A stretch of 33,980 nt of DNA, taken from Clostridiales bacterium. Its GTDB lineage: Bacteria; Bacillota; Clostridia; Lachnospirales; Lachnospiraceae. The notes beneath the pieces are model-generated. The model did no database searches. It saw only the letters and a list, made by a program, of their open reading frames with translations, and was not told where the DNA came from. Of the stretch, positions 1 through 8,850 are shown one piece after another. Position 1 is the first letter of the stretch; every line of letters starts with the position of its first letter. Made by a program: the position numbers and the translations under genes. Where the stretch lies: contig JAQXGQ010000134.1 in NCBI GenBank assembly GCA_029006795.1, positions 1-33,980 of the forward strand. The letters run 5' to 3'.

Positions 1-576
1 GATAGGATTGAAGTGTTGTCACCGGGAATGTTATATGGAGGTCTTGATATAGCGACAGCAAAAATGGGTAAATCTAGATGTAGGAATGAAGCTATTGCAG
101 AGGCTTTTCACTATATGCATATTATAGAGTCTTGGGGAACTGGAATTCCAAGATTATATAACAGAAGTGCTGAGTATGGTCTGCCAGAGCCTTTATTTGA
201 AGAATTTGGAGATGGAATTAAGGTTACGATGTTTAGAAAAGTAAGCAGTAGTGCTCAGAAAGTAAGCAGTGCTGATAAAAAAGTAAGCAGTAGTGCTCAG
301 AAAATGAGCAGTGCAGATGAAAAAGTAAGCAGTACATTTGATAAATATGTTTCGCTTTTAAAGGAAGCAGAAATAACAGATAAATTTATTATAAGTATTG
401 AAAAGGTATTTAACGCATGTGGTACGGATACTGCGTTTGGACAAGCAAATGTTCAAGCGTGGTTAAAGTGCTCAAAATCTAAATCTACAAATGTTATGAA
501 GGCGATGAAGATAGCAAAGGTTATTAAGAAAGTTTCAGGTGCTGGATTTGGTAAGTATCAATTTATAGAGTTGTAA
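1..576 (+). CDS. AlbA/HATPase_c_4-type transcriptional regulator or RecG-like protein, 3' part only
   Basis: The reading frame is open from the first base, so the gene begins upstream of the window; the first visible residues are DRIEVLSPGML. The first 75 or so residues, with the signatures EVLSPGML, RNEAIAEAFHYM and ESWGTGIPRL, match the ATP-binding-like C-terminal domain (HATPase_c_4) of proteins that usually start with an AlbA_2 (Schlafen-like) DNA-binding domain. Next comes a serine/lysine-rich linker of repeated heptads (KVSSSAQ, KVSSADK, KVSSSAQ, KMSSADE). The C-terminus of about 70 residues looks like a small winged-helix fold. Family membership is recognised from motifs; the role, often a transcriptional regulator in mobile or accessory regions, is inferred. 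The gene is richer in A+T than its neighbours. No partner genes are visible. Confidence 0.75.
   Translation, partial: DRIEVLSPGMLYGGLDIATAKMGKSRCRNEAIAEAFHYMHIIESWGTGIPRLYNRSAEYGLPEPLFEEFGDGIKVTMFRKVSSSAQKVSSADKKVSSSAQKMSSADEKVSSTFDKYVSLLKEAEITDKFIISIEKVFNACGTDTAFGQANVQAWLKCSKSKSTNVMKAMKIAKVIKKVSGAGFGKYQFIEL
241..324 (+). repeat. Four in-frame 21-nt tandem repeats
   Basis: Four adjoining 21-nt units start at 241, 262, 283 and 304, and a degenerate fifth starts at 325. Units 1 and 3 are identical (GTAAGCAGTAGTGCTCAG followed by AAA). Each encodes a heptad of the type K-V-S-S-x-x-x. The unit is a multiple of three, so gain or loss of copies would change linker length without a frameshift. Confidence 0.9.
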
Positions 577-598
577 TGATTTGGTAAAATCATTTTTT
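575..598 (+). terminator. Weak A+T-rich intrinsic terminator
   Basis: AATGATTT (575-582) pairs with AAATCATT (587-594) around a four-base loop and runs into a short T tract. The stem starts in the stop codon of the upstream gene. It is all A/T apart from one G-C pair, so its strength is doubtful. The rest of the gap to 800 holds no gene that I can support. Confidence 0.5.
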
Positions 599-745
599 GA
601 TAGTAATATGCTGGAGAAAATCACATTGTGGTGCAGTGTAAAAACAATGCAAAAGAGCGTCTATGTAGGATTATTGCTTAGCTTCTTGGCTGCGATCTTG
701 ATTGGAATGAAGTGTCTTTTTTCACTTTATTCAATAAGAAAAATC

Positions 746-754
746 TGATAAAAT
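746..754 (+). promoter_or_regulatory. Possible extended -10 promoter for the HAD gene
   Basis: TGATAAAAT fits an extended -10 (TGnTAnAAT) 45 bases before the chosen start codon. I see no good -35 at the right spacing. The sequence around it, TGATAAAATGAG, differs at one base from the box found in the 80-nt repeats. Confidence 0.4.
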
Positions 755-799
755 GAGAAAGCAAAAAGGTTGAAAAATATAGTAGTATGGAGAAGAGAC

Positions 800-1585
800 A
801 TGAAGAAAGCGGTATTTTTTGATATAGATGGAACCATCTGGAATGAGAAAATGCAGATACCGGAAAGTACGAGAGAGGCATTAAAAAAGTTAAAGGAAAA
901 TGGGCATTATGCGTTTCTTTGTACAGGAAGAAGCCGTTCTAATATCAGAAGTCCGAAATTGTTAGAGTTAGGCTTTGACGGAATGGTAGCAGCCTGCGGA
1001 ACCCATATTGAGTTTCAGGGAAAGAAGGCATTTGAAATCCTTCTGACAAAGGAACAGCTGTCTCATGCGCTGAATACTTTGAAGAAACATGATATGCCGG
1101 TGGTATTAGAGGGGCCGGAATATATCTATGTGGATGAAGCAGAATTTACGGAAGACCCCTATGTCATTTATCTGCGGCAGGAGTTAGGGAAAGATTTAAG
1201 ACCTATTACGGGAACAGAGGGTTATAAGGTAAATAAAATGAGTGCGGCTATCGGTACAGCGGACACGGACAAATTTATCAGGGATTTAGGAGATGAGTTT
1301 GAGGTGATTGTCCATGAGGCAGATGCAATTGTGGAAATCGGCAGAAAAGGATTTTCCAAAGCCACTGGTATTGAAAAAATGTGTGAACTGCTTGAGATTG
1401 CAAGGGAGGATACTTATGCCTTCGGTGATAGTGCCAATGACTTGGAGATGCTTTGTTTCGTGGCACATGGAGTGGCAATGGGAAATGGCACGAAAGAGGC
1501 GAAGGAAGCGGCAGAGTATGTAACCACGGCCATTGATGAGGATGGTATCAGAAACGGACTGTTGCATTACGGATTGATTTCATAA
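800..1585 (+). CDS. Cof-type HAD-superfamily hydrolase
   Basis: This 261-residue protein starts with the HAD motif I signature FFDIDGT (Asp8 and Asp10 as nucleophile and acid/base) and ends with the motif IV signature GDSANDLEML. The region between them fits a type IIB (Cof) cap. Length and motif order match Cof/YkrA-type phosphatases, which usually dephosphorylate sugar phosphates or flavin/PLP-type phosphates; the substrate here is not predictable. I chose the ATG at 800 rather than an upstream TTG at 770 because GGAGA lies 7 bases before it and homology begins at once. The gene lies 24 bases upstream of the DUF2974 gene on the same strand, so the two may be co-transcribed. Family is certain; substrate is unknown. 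Confidence 0.9.
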   Translation: MKKAVFFDIDGTIWNEKMQIPESTREALKKLKENGHYAFLCTGRSRSNIRSPKLLELGFDGMVAACGTHIEFQGKKAFEILLTKEQLSHALNTLKKHDMPVVLEGPEYIYVDEAEFTEDPYVIYLRQELGKDLRPITGTEGYKVNKMSAAIGTADTDKFIRDLGDEFEVIVHEADAIVEIGRKGFSKATGIEKMCELLEIAREDTYAFGDSANDLEMLCFVAHGVAMGNGTKEAKEAAEYVTTAIDEDGIRNGLLHYGLIS

Positions 1586-1609
1586 AGATAGAAACAGGAG
1601 GAGCAGATT

Positions 1610-2746
1610 ATGGCAAATATTATGGATTATTTGGACTGGCGGGGAGATTTGTCCTTCGAATCATCCGAATTTAACGAGGTAGATAATCTGATTTTGGCAC
1701 AACTGGTATATGTGGACTTTGCAGGGATTGTACCAAAGTTAGGAAGCGGTGAAAAAATTACTTTAAAGGAAGCGTCGTCACGTTTTTTTGAAACACATGA
1801 CGAAAAAGAGATATTAGAGCGGGTTTCCATGACGAAAATGGCTGCCTTTGTGATGAAGAAGATGGCAGAAACCAGACGGTTCGGAGAGATACTTCTATCT
1901 GATTATGTGGACGATATCAGTGATGAAGAACAGTCACAATTTTCTGTTGTATGTATTACTTTAGAAGATGGAAGTCTCTTTGTTTCATTTTGTGGAACCG
2001 ACAGCACGATTGTAGGCTGGCGTGAGGACTTTAACATGGGGTATCTTGCTGTTACACCGGGACAGCTTAAGGCGGTGGATTATCTGAATCAGGTGGTTAC
2101 CCCCGAATATCAGGTGGTGCGGGTAGGAGGGCATTCTAAAGGGGGAAATCTTTCCGTTTATGCTTCTGTGAACTGCAAACCGGAAATTCAGGAAAAAATT
2201 GTGCAGGTATTCAGTAATGATGGTCCGGGTGTTTCAAAAGAAGTGATGGAGAGTGAAGCATACCAGAGGATGCTGCCGAAGATTACTACGATATTGCCGG
2301 AGGAGTCTATTGTCGGAATGCTGTTAGAGCATCAGGAAGATTTTAAGGTGGTGCACAGCACCCAGAGTGGACTTCAGCAGCACGATGCCATGTCATGGGA
2401 AGTTTTAGGAAACAGTTTTGTCTATGCCGAGCAGATGGCGGCACAGAGTATTCTTCTTGACAAAACCATGAAGGCATGGCTATATCAGCTAGAGGAGGAA
2501 GAACGTAAGCAGATAGTGGAGACAGTCTTTGGCATGTTAGAGGAGGCACAGATTAAGACAGTGGATGAGTTTTATCACAGTCGTTGGAAGGCGGTACAGG
2601 AGTTTATGAAAGCAAAGAGTAAACTTCCGGCAGAAACACAGAAAGTGTTTACGAAAGCGTTGAAACTCTTGTGGAGTGAGGGAAACAAAGCGATGAAGGA
2701 ACAGATGAAGCAGGCGGTAGCGGAGAGAAATCTAAAAAAAGTATAA
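1610..2746 (+). CDS. DUF2974 (Mbeg1-like) lipase-fold protein
   Basis: The 378-residue protein begins MANIMDYLDWRGDLSF, the characteristic start of the DUF2974 family. It carries an alpha/beta-hydrolase nucleophile elbow, GGHSKGGN (Ser176 as candidate nucleophile), and an upstream segment, FCGTDSTIVGWREDF, that resembles the oxyanion-loop region of class 3 lipases. There is no signal peptide or membrane segment, so it should be cytoplasmic. AGGAGG lies 8 bases before the ATG. It follows the HAD gene closely and is followed by a 136-base A-rich gap leading to the groES promoter. The family is common in Lachnospiraceae and related clostridia; biochemical function is not established, and a lipase or esterase activity is inference only. 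Confidence 0.85.
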   Translation: MANIMDYLDWRGDLSFESSEFNEVDNLILAQLVYVDFAGIVPKLGSGEKITLKEASSRFFETHDEKEILERVSMTKMAAFVMKKMAETRRFGEILLSDYVDDISDEEQSQFSVVCITLEDGSLFVSFCGTDSTIVGWREDFNMGYLAVTPGQLKAVDYLNQVVTPEYQVVRVGGHSKGGNLSVYASVNCKPEIQEKIVQVFSNDGPGVSKEVMESEAYQRMLPKITTILPEESIVGMLLEHQEDFKVVHSTQSGLQQHDAMSWEVLGNSFVYAEQMAAQSILLDKTMKAWLYQLEEEERKQIVETVFGMLEEAQIKTVDEFYHSRWKAVQEFMKAKSKLPAETQKVFTKALKLLWSEGNKAMKEQMKQAVAERNLKKV

Positions 2747-2843
2747 AATAACAAAAAATGGATGAAGATATAAAAAAGAGAGAAAACAAAAGAAAATGAA
2801 AGAAAAAATAAGAATATATTCTGAAATATGGGAATATATTTAT

Positions 2844-2872
2844 TTGCAGATTACAAAACAAAAATCTATTAT
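2844..2872 (+). promoter_or_regulatory. Sigma-A promoter of groES-groEL
   Basis: TTGCAG (2844-2849) and TATTAT (2867-2872) are separated by 17 bases. The expected start point, near 2879, lies just before the CIRCE operator, which is the usual arrangement for HrcA-repressed chaperonin genes. An A+T-rich inverted repeat (2813-2821 with 2832-2840) lies immediately upstream and could be a weak terminator of the preceding gene. Confidence 0.8.
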
Positions 2873-2883
2873 ATGACTATCGG

Positions 2884-2910
2884 TTAGCACTCGAACTAAA
2901 CGAGTGCTAA
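2884..2910. promoter_or_regulatory. CIRCE operator (HrcA binding site)
   Basis: TTAGCACTC, nine bases, GAGTGCTAA: both arms match the CIRCE consensus perfectly. HrcA binding here represses groESL outside heat stress. hrcA itself is not in the window. Confidence 0.98.
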
Positions 2911-2962
2911 TAACCACTCAAAAGAACAAAACAGATTATTATGAGAGCAGGAGGAATGTAGC

Positions 2963-3247
2963 ATGAAATTAGTACCATTAAGTGACAGAGTTGTATTAAA
3001 ACAGTGTGAGGCAGAGGAGACTACCAAGTCCGGTATCATCCTTACAGCCAGTGCCCAGGAGAAACCTCAGGAGGCAGAAGTTATTGCAGTCGGCCCGGGT
3101 GGAATGGTAGACGGAAAAGAAGTTACCATGCAGGTAAAGGCAGGTCAGAAAGTAATCTATTCGAAATATGCAGGAACCGAAGTGAAATTAGACGGTGAAG
3201 AGTACATCATTGTAAAACAGAATGATATCTTAGCAGTGGTAGAGTAA
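2963..3247 (+). CDS. groES: Co-chaperonin GroES
   Basis: The 94-residue protein has the normal length and layout of bacterial GroES. The beta-barrel start is MKLVPLSDRVVLK, the mobile loop that contacts GroEL is around residues 18-32 (EETTKSGIILT), and the conserved GPGG and IYSKYAGTEVKLDGEEYIIV segments follow. It caps the GroEL cylinder during ATP-driven folding in the cytoplasm. A GGAGGA sequence precedes the ATG. It lies downstream of the promoter and CIRCE site and 71 bases upstream of groEL, so the two form one HrcA-controlled operon. Confidence 0.98.
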   Translation: MKLVPLSDRVVLKQCEAEETTKSGIILTASAQEKPQEAEVIAVGPGGMVDGKEVTMQVKAGQKVIYSKYAGTEVKLDGEEYIIVKQNDILAVVE

Positions 3248-3312
3248 ACCGTATTTTTGTAAAAATCATTACAGAAATACTTATTATGAAATAAATTATA
3301 AGAAAGAGGTAG

Positions 3313-4947
<1,635 letters not shown>

Positions 4948-4978
4948 TTTCTGGCACAAACCAATTTGATGTGATTAA

Positions 4979-5014
4979 GGGAGGATATACTTTTTATGGT
5001 ATGTCCTCTCTTTT
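4979..5014 (+). terminator. Intrinsic terminator of groESL
   Basis: GAGGATATAC (4981-4990) pairs with GTATGTCCTC (4999-5008), with one G-U pair, around an eight-base loop. Outer pairs at 4979-4980/5009-5010 can extend the stem, and TTTT follows. Confidence 0.8.
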
Positions 5015-5095
5015 GTGTTTGGAAACAATATTTTTTGATAGAATTGCAAAGAAATAAAAGATAAAAAGACAATAAGATGAAAAATCATAAAAACA

Positions 5096-5124
5096 TTGTA
5101 AAATTCAATGTATTGTGCTACAAT
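5096..5124 (+). promoter_or_regulatory. Sigma-A promoter of the Nudix gene
   Basis: TTGTAA (5096-5101) and TACAAT (5119-5124) with a 17-base spacer give a near-consensus promoter. The start point would be near 5131, leaving a leader of about 45 bases before the ATG. Confidence 0.75.
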
Positions 5125-5174
5125 TTTACCAAGTTAAACCAAAATGTACACGCAAAGAGGAAAGGGAATACTAT

Positions 5175-5681
5175 ATGGAAGTTCTGGCGGTATTTGATGC
5201 GAAGGATTATCAGGATACAGTGGATGTATATGAGAAATATTCCGTGCGGGGAATTATTAACAGAAATGGAAAAATCGCCATGCAGTGCAGCAAGGATGGG
5301 GAATATAAAATTCCCGGCGGGGGATTGGAAGCCGGAGAGGATTTTACACAGGCTCTTGTTCGTGAGATACTTGAAGAGACCGGACTTCATGTGATTGAAA
5401 GTAAAATAGTGGAGCTTGGTGAAATAAAAGAAGTGAGAAAAGATTTGTTCAATCCGAAAAAGAAGTATATTTGTCATTCCATGTTTTACTATTGTGAGGT
5501 AGAAGATAAGCAGGAAGCATTAAAACTTACCCCCAGTGAAATTGCAAAGGGATATGAATTAAAATGGGTAGCTCCACAGGAAATTTATCAGCGGAACATT
5601 CTGATTGAAAAGGATCCCTGGATTATTCGGGATACTGCATTTGTAAAAATGCTTATAGACAAGAAAGTACTTTTACCTTAA
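5175..5681 (+). CDS. Nudix hydrolase
   Basis: The 168-residue protein holds a complete Nudix box at residues 49-71: G-x5-E, then seven residues, then REILEETGL. The glutamates of REILEE are the metal ligands. Nudix enzymes hydrolyse nucleoside diphosphates linked to another group; the substrate cannot be told from the sequence. I chose the ATG at 5175 because a purine-rich AGGAAAGGG ribosome binding site lies about 8 bases before it and because the frame upstream overlaps the promoter. The gene stands alone between its own promoter and the hairpin terminator at 5709, so it is a single-gene unit. Confidence 0.88.
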   Translation: MEVLAVFDAKDYQDTVDVYEKYSVRGIINRNGKIAMQCSKDGEYKIPGGGLEAGEDFTQALVREILEETGLHVIESKIVELGEIKEVRKDLFNPKKKYICHSMFYYCEVEDKQEALKLTPSEIAKGYELKWVAPQEIYQRNILIEKDPWIIRDTAFVKMLIDKKVLLP

Positions 5682-5708
5682 TTCAGATTAGAATAAGAGA
5701 GGGAATAG

Positions 5709-5738
5709 AATAGGGTCGCGAAAGCGGCTCTATTTTTG
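5709..5738 (+). terminator. Intrinsic terminator of the Nudix gene
   Basis: ATAGGGTCGC (5710-5719) pairs with GCGGCTCTAT (5724-5733), including two G-U pairs, closed by a GAAA tetraloop and followed by TTTT. Confidence 0.85.
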
Positions 5739-5760
5739 GGTGGAACAATCCCGAAAAATA

Positions 5761-5849
5761 TGATATAATGAGCGCAAGCGAGTCAACATGCTGGCATGAT
5801 TGACGAGCGGCGAATGTTAATCATGTGCCGGTTTTGCACATGATATACT
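5761..5849 (+). repeat. 80-nt structured repeat module, copy A (upstream of mgsA)
   Basis: The stretch begins with TGATATAAT (5761) and ends with TGATATACT (5841), exactly 80 bases apart. Its first 87 bases match 9870-9956 with only three substitutions, at 5817-5819. It can form two hairpins: a GTCAACATG arm pairing with CATG(A)TTGAC, and ATCATGTGC pairing with GCACATGAT around a seven-base loop. It lies between the Nudix terminator and mgsA, reads in the direction of mgsA, and encodes no protein that I can support. Each end box also fits an extended -10 promoter. I do not recognise a named family; dispersed repeat is the safe call. Confidence 0.85.
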
Positions 5850-5923
5850 ATGCAGGATAGTAGCGTCCATGAATTTGGGAGAAATCTGCTATTATAAAGA
5901 GGAATAAGAAAAGGAGCAGGAGA

Positions 5924-6394
5924 ATGGGAGATAATTTTATTACATTAACCATTGGAAAACAAAAAAATATCGCATTAATTGCGCATGACAATAAAAAAGC
6001 GGATTTGATTGCATGGTGTGAAACCAACAAAGAGATTTTAAAAAATCATTTTCTTTGTGGAACGGGAACTACTGCAAGGATGATTACGGATAGAACAGGA
6101 CTTCCGGTGAGAGGATATAACAGTGGTCCGTTAGGCGGTGACCAGCAGATTGGTGCTAAGATTGTGGAGGGAAAAGTGGATTTTATCATTTTCTTTTCGG
6201 ATCCTCTGACAGCACAGCCACATGATCCGGATGTAAAGGCACTTTTGCGTATTGCACAGGTATATGATATTCCGATTGCAAATAATCGTGCGTCTGCAGA
6301 TTTTATGATTAAATCCCAGTACATGAATGAAGAATATGAGCATGAGATTATCAACTTCCAGAAAAACATCAAAGAACGTTCACAGACATTGTAG
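5924..6394 (+). CDS. mgsA: Methylglyoxal synthase
   Basis: This 156-residue protein converts dihydroxyacetone phosphate to methylglyoxal and phosphate, a phosphate-releasing bypass of lower glycolysis in the cytoplasm. The family signatures are all present: IALIAHDNKK (His21, Asp22), GTGTTA for phosphate binding, SGPLGGDQQIGA (Asp73, the catalytic base position), and the segment around Asp93, His100 and Asp101 (SDPLTAQPHDPDVKAL). Length is normal. The ATG follows AAGGAGCAGGAGA. The degV-type gene starts 16 bases after its stop codon, so the two are likely one transcript, ending at the hairpin near 7319. Repeat copy A lies just upstream and may supply or alter its promoter. Confidence 0.97.
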   Translation: MGDNFITLTIGKQKNIALIAHDNKKADLIAWCETNKEILKNHFLCGTGTTARMITDRTGLPVRGYNSGPLGGDQQIGAKIVEGKVDFIIFFSDPLTAQPHDPDVKALLRIAQVYDIPIANNRASADFMIKSQYMNEEYEHEIINFQKNIKERSQTL

Positions 6395-6410
6395 GAGGAA
6401 AAGAAATTTC

Positions 6411-7283
6411 ATGAGTAAAGTAGCAATTATTTCTGACAGTAATAGCGGCATTACACAAAGCCAGGCAGGAGAATTAGGAGTTACGATTTTGCCCATGCCT
6501 TTTTTTGTGGGTGATAAGACATTATACGAAGATGTAGACTTGACACAGGACGAATTTTACCAGATGCTTTCTGAAGATGCTAATATTTCCACCTCCATGC
6601 CACTGGTGGGAAATGTGACCGATACATGGGACAAGCTCCTTGAAACTTATGATGAGATTGTACACATTCCTATGTCTTCAGGACTCAGCGGTTCCTGTGA
6701 AACGGCAATGATGCTTTCTTTAGATTATGACGGAAGGGTACAGGTTGTTAATAATCAGCGAATTTCTGTGACGCAGCGTCAGTCGGTACTTGACGCAGTG
6801 GCGCTTGCAGAGCAGGGAAGAAGCGCGGCAGAGATTAAAGAGATTCTAGAGCGGGAGAAATTCGAATCTTCCATTTATATCATGGTAGATACATTGTATT
6901 ATCTAAAAAAGGGAGGAAGAATCACACCTACTGCAGCAGCATTAGGAACTCTTTTGAAATTAAAGCCGGTACTGCAAATTCAGGGAGAAAAGTTAGATGC
7001 CTTTGCAAAAGCGAGAACGGTAAAGCAGGCAAAAAGTATTATGATAGAGGCAATGAAAAATGATTTTGCCAACCGTTTTCATGATCCAAATGGTGAGCAT
7101 ATGCACTTAGAAATGGCATACACACATGATTTAGAAGCAGCCGAAGCCTTTAAGAAAGAAGTGGAAGCAGAATTTCCTGGAATGGAAATTGTTTTGAATC
7201 CATTATCTTTAAGCGTGTCCTGCCATATCGGACCGGGGGCACTTGCGGTAGCATGTTCTAAGAAGATACCGGAATTAGAGTAA
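6411..7283 (+). CDS. DegV family fatty-acid-binding protein
   Basis: The 290-residue protein has the DegV layout: MSKVAIISDSNSGI at the start, the lipid-binding HIPMSSGLSGS segment, YYLKKGGRIT in the middle, and SVSCHIGPGALAVAC at the end. DegV proteins bind a fatty acid carboxylate; in several Firmicutes the related FakB proteins deliver fatty acids to the kinase FakA. Whether this copy acts as a FakB is inference. I set the start at the ATG at 6411, where homology begins. An upstream in-frame ATG at 6327 lies inside mgsA and adds only an unlikely basic peptide. AGGAGG is 12 bases before the ATG and overlaps the mgsA stop codon, which suggests coupled translation. Confidence 0.93.
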   Translation: MSKVAIISDSNSGITQSQAGELGVTILPMPFFVGDKTLYEDVDLTQDEFYQMLSEDANISTSMPLVGNVTDTWDKLLETYDEIVHIPMSSGLSGSCETAMMLSLDYDGRVQVVNNQRISVTQRQSVLDAVALAEQGRSAAEIKEILEREKFESSIYIMVDTLYYLKKGGRITPTAAALGTLLKLKPVLQIQGEKLDAFAKARTVKQAKSIMIEAMKNDFANRFHDPNGEHMHLEMAYTHDLEAAEAFKKEVEAEFPGMEIVLNPLSLSVSCHIGPGALAVACSKKIPELE

Positions 7284-7318
7284 AAGCGAAGTTATGATTG
7301 AAAAGTATCTATTATTGT

Positions 7319-7358
7319 AAAAAATGGTCAGGTTCTTGTTGTGGACCTGACCATTTTT
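7319..7358. terminator. Bidirectional terminator between convergent genes
   Basis: AATGGTCAGGT pairs perfectly with ACCTGACCATT around an eleven-base loop, flanked by A's on the left and T's on the right. It can therefore stop transcripts from the DegV gene on the plus strand and the MATE gene on the minus strand. Confidence 0.92.
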
Positions 7359-7369
7359 GGATGAAGGAA

Positions 7370-8716
7370 TTATTCTTTTTTGGCGGACTTAATGCAATGT
7401 TGTTTCTTCCAAACAAGATAAGTGATAAAGAGAGGAAGTCCGGCACCTATCCAGGCAGCAGGGTCGGCAAAGCAGACACCAATGAAACCAATTTCTGTGG
7501 GAACGAGAAGAATGACACCAATCCGGCATATCATTTCTATGATACCGCTTAACATGGGGATAAGTCCCTCGTTTAATCCCTGCAGGGCATTCCGGTAGAG
7601 GAAAATCATGCCTAGAGGCAGGAAAAACCAACTGATGGTGGTAAGGTACTGCATGGCATAGGTAAAGATTTCCTCGGAAGGATTGCTTACAAACCAACTG
7701 ACAACAAACTCACCGCCGAAGATACAGAAAACAGCGGCAAAGACAGCAGTACCGATGCAGAGAAAAAATCCCTGTTTCATACCCTCAGAAATACGATCAT
7801 ACCTGCCGGCACCTAGATTTTGTCCGCAGTAAGTTGCCATGGCAGTACCGAGAGTGGGCATTGGCTGTGTGGCAATGTTGTTCACTTTACAGGCAGCGGT
7901 AAAAGCAGCTACTACACTAGAGCCGAATACATTGATGGCACTTTGCAAAATCATGGTGCCAATGGCAGTAATGGAGTAGTTAAGTGCCATGGGAATGCCG
8001 ATGGACAGCATATTTTTCACACCCCGGGCATCAAGATAGTAATCGTCACGGGAGGTTCTTAAAATGTCAAATTTCCGGAACATATAGATGAAACAGAAAA
8101 CAGCGGAAACTCCCTGGGCGATAATGGTTGCATAGGCAGCCCCTGCGGTACCGAGGTTTACTGTTACAATCAGAAAGATGTCTAGAATAATATTTAGTAC
8201 CGAGGAAAAAATTAGAAAGTAAAGCGGAGTTTTGCTGTCGCCGATACCTCTTAATATGCCGGAAACCACATTGTAAGACATGGTGAAAATAATACCGGCA
8301 AAAATGACTTTAATGTAACTGTCTGCCATCGCAACAATATTTTCGGGTGTGTTCATCCAGAGAAGTAAGAGTCTTGATGCTGCTACTGTGGGAATAGTTA
8401 AAAGCAGAGATACAATCACAGTAAGCATGAGGGAAAGAGCAACATAGTGTTTTAAAAGACGATAGTCTTTCGCTCCGAAGGCATGGGAAATCATAACGCC
8501 AAATCCCTGGGCAATTCCGTTAGCGAAGCCTAATACAAGGAACATCAGGCATCCGGTGGAACCCACTGCAGCGAGTGCATCTTCTCCTAAGTATCTTCCT
8601 ACAATAATGGTGTCTACCATATTATAAAACTGCTGAAAGAGGTTTCCTAGTAATACGGGGATGGAAAACAGCAGAATGATTTTAAGCGGATTTCCGTTGG
8701 TCATATCTTTGGTCAT
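7370..8716 (-). CDS. MATE family multidrug/metabolite efflux transporter
   Basis: The 448-residue membrane protein has about twelve hydrophobic segments and the MATE hallmarks: the FSIPVLLGNLFQQFYNMVD opening, GRYLGEDALAAVGS, and GIAQGFGVMISHAFGAKD. It belongs to the DinF/NorM-like group that exports drugs or metabolites using sodium or proton gradients; the substrate is unknown. I chose the ATG at 8716 because GGAGA lies 9 bases before it, and the alternative start at 8788 would lie upstream of the promoter's predicted start point. It is divergent from a LysR regulator, and their promoters overlap, so local control by that regulator is a reasonable inference. It ends against the shared terminator. 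Confidence 0.93.
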   Translation of the reverse strand: MTKDMTNGNPLKIILLFSIPVLLGNLFQQFYNMVDTIIVGRYLGEDALAAVGSTGCLMFLVLGFANGIAQGFGVMISHAFGAKDYRLLKHYVALSLMLTVIVSLLLTIPTVAASRLLLLWMNTPENIVAMADSYIKVIFAGIIFTMSYNVVSGILRGIGDSKTPLYFLIFSSVLNIILDIFLIVTVNLGTAGAAYATIIAQGVSAVFCFIYMFRKFDILRTSRDDYYLDARGVKNMLSIGIPMALNYSITAIGTMILQSAINVFGSSVVAAFTAACKVNNIATQPMPTLGTAMATYCGQNLGAGRYDRISEGMKQGFFLCIGTAVFAAVFCIFGGEFVVSWFVSNPSEEIFTYAMQYLTTISWFFLPLGMIFLYRNALQGLNEGLIPMLSGIIEMICRIGVILLVPTEIGFIGVCFADPAAWIGAGLPLFITYLVWKKQHCIKSAKKE

Positions 8717-8776
8717 TTGATTGCGTCTCCTTTCAATCTTTGTTATATTAAAGTAAGTCTTGATTGCGTAAGGCAT

Positions 8777-8805
8777 AGTATAATTCATGAATGTGTAAAA
8801 GGCAA
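8777..8805 (-). promoter_or_regulatory. Promoter of the MATE gene
   Basis: On the minus strand TTGCCT (8805-8800) and TATACT (8782-8777) are separated by 17 bases, giving a leader of about 50 bases before the start codon at 8716. Confidence 0.75.
8779..8784 (+). promoter_or_regulatory. -10 box of the LysR gene, overlapping the MATE -10
   Basis: TATAAT reads on the plus strand over the same bases as the divergent TATACT. No good -35 lies at 16-18 bases, so this promoter may be weak or need an activator. The predicted start is near 8791, 60 bases before the regulator's ATG. Confidence 0.5.
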
Positions 8806-8850
8806 TGTATTTTTTTGATAAATAAATGTACTTTTTTGAAAGGGAAAAGC

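Noticed and set aside
241-345. Short direct repeats that might be a CRISPR array
   Set aside because: The 21-nt units are contiguous with no spacers, in frame, and inside a coding sequence.
678-881. Small minus-strand frame in the gap before the HAD gene
   Set aside because: It overlaps the HAD start and promoter area and has no ribosome binding site or homologous motif.
5761-5847. IS or MITE with terminal inverted repeats
   Set aside because: The ends are direct boxes rather than inverted repeats, and no transposase or clear target-site duplication is visible.
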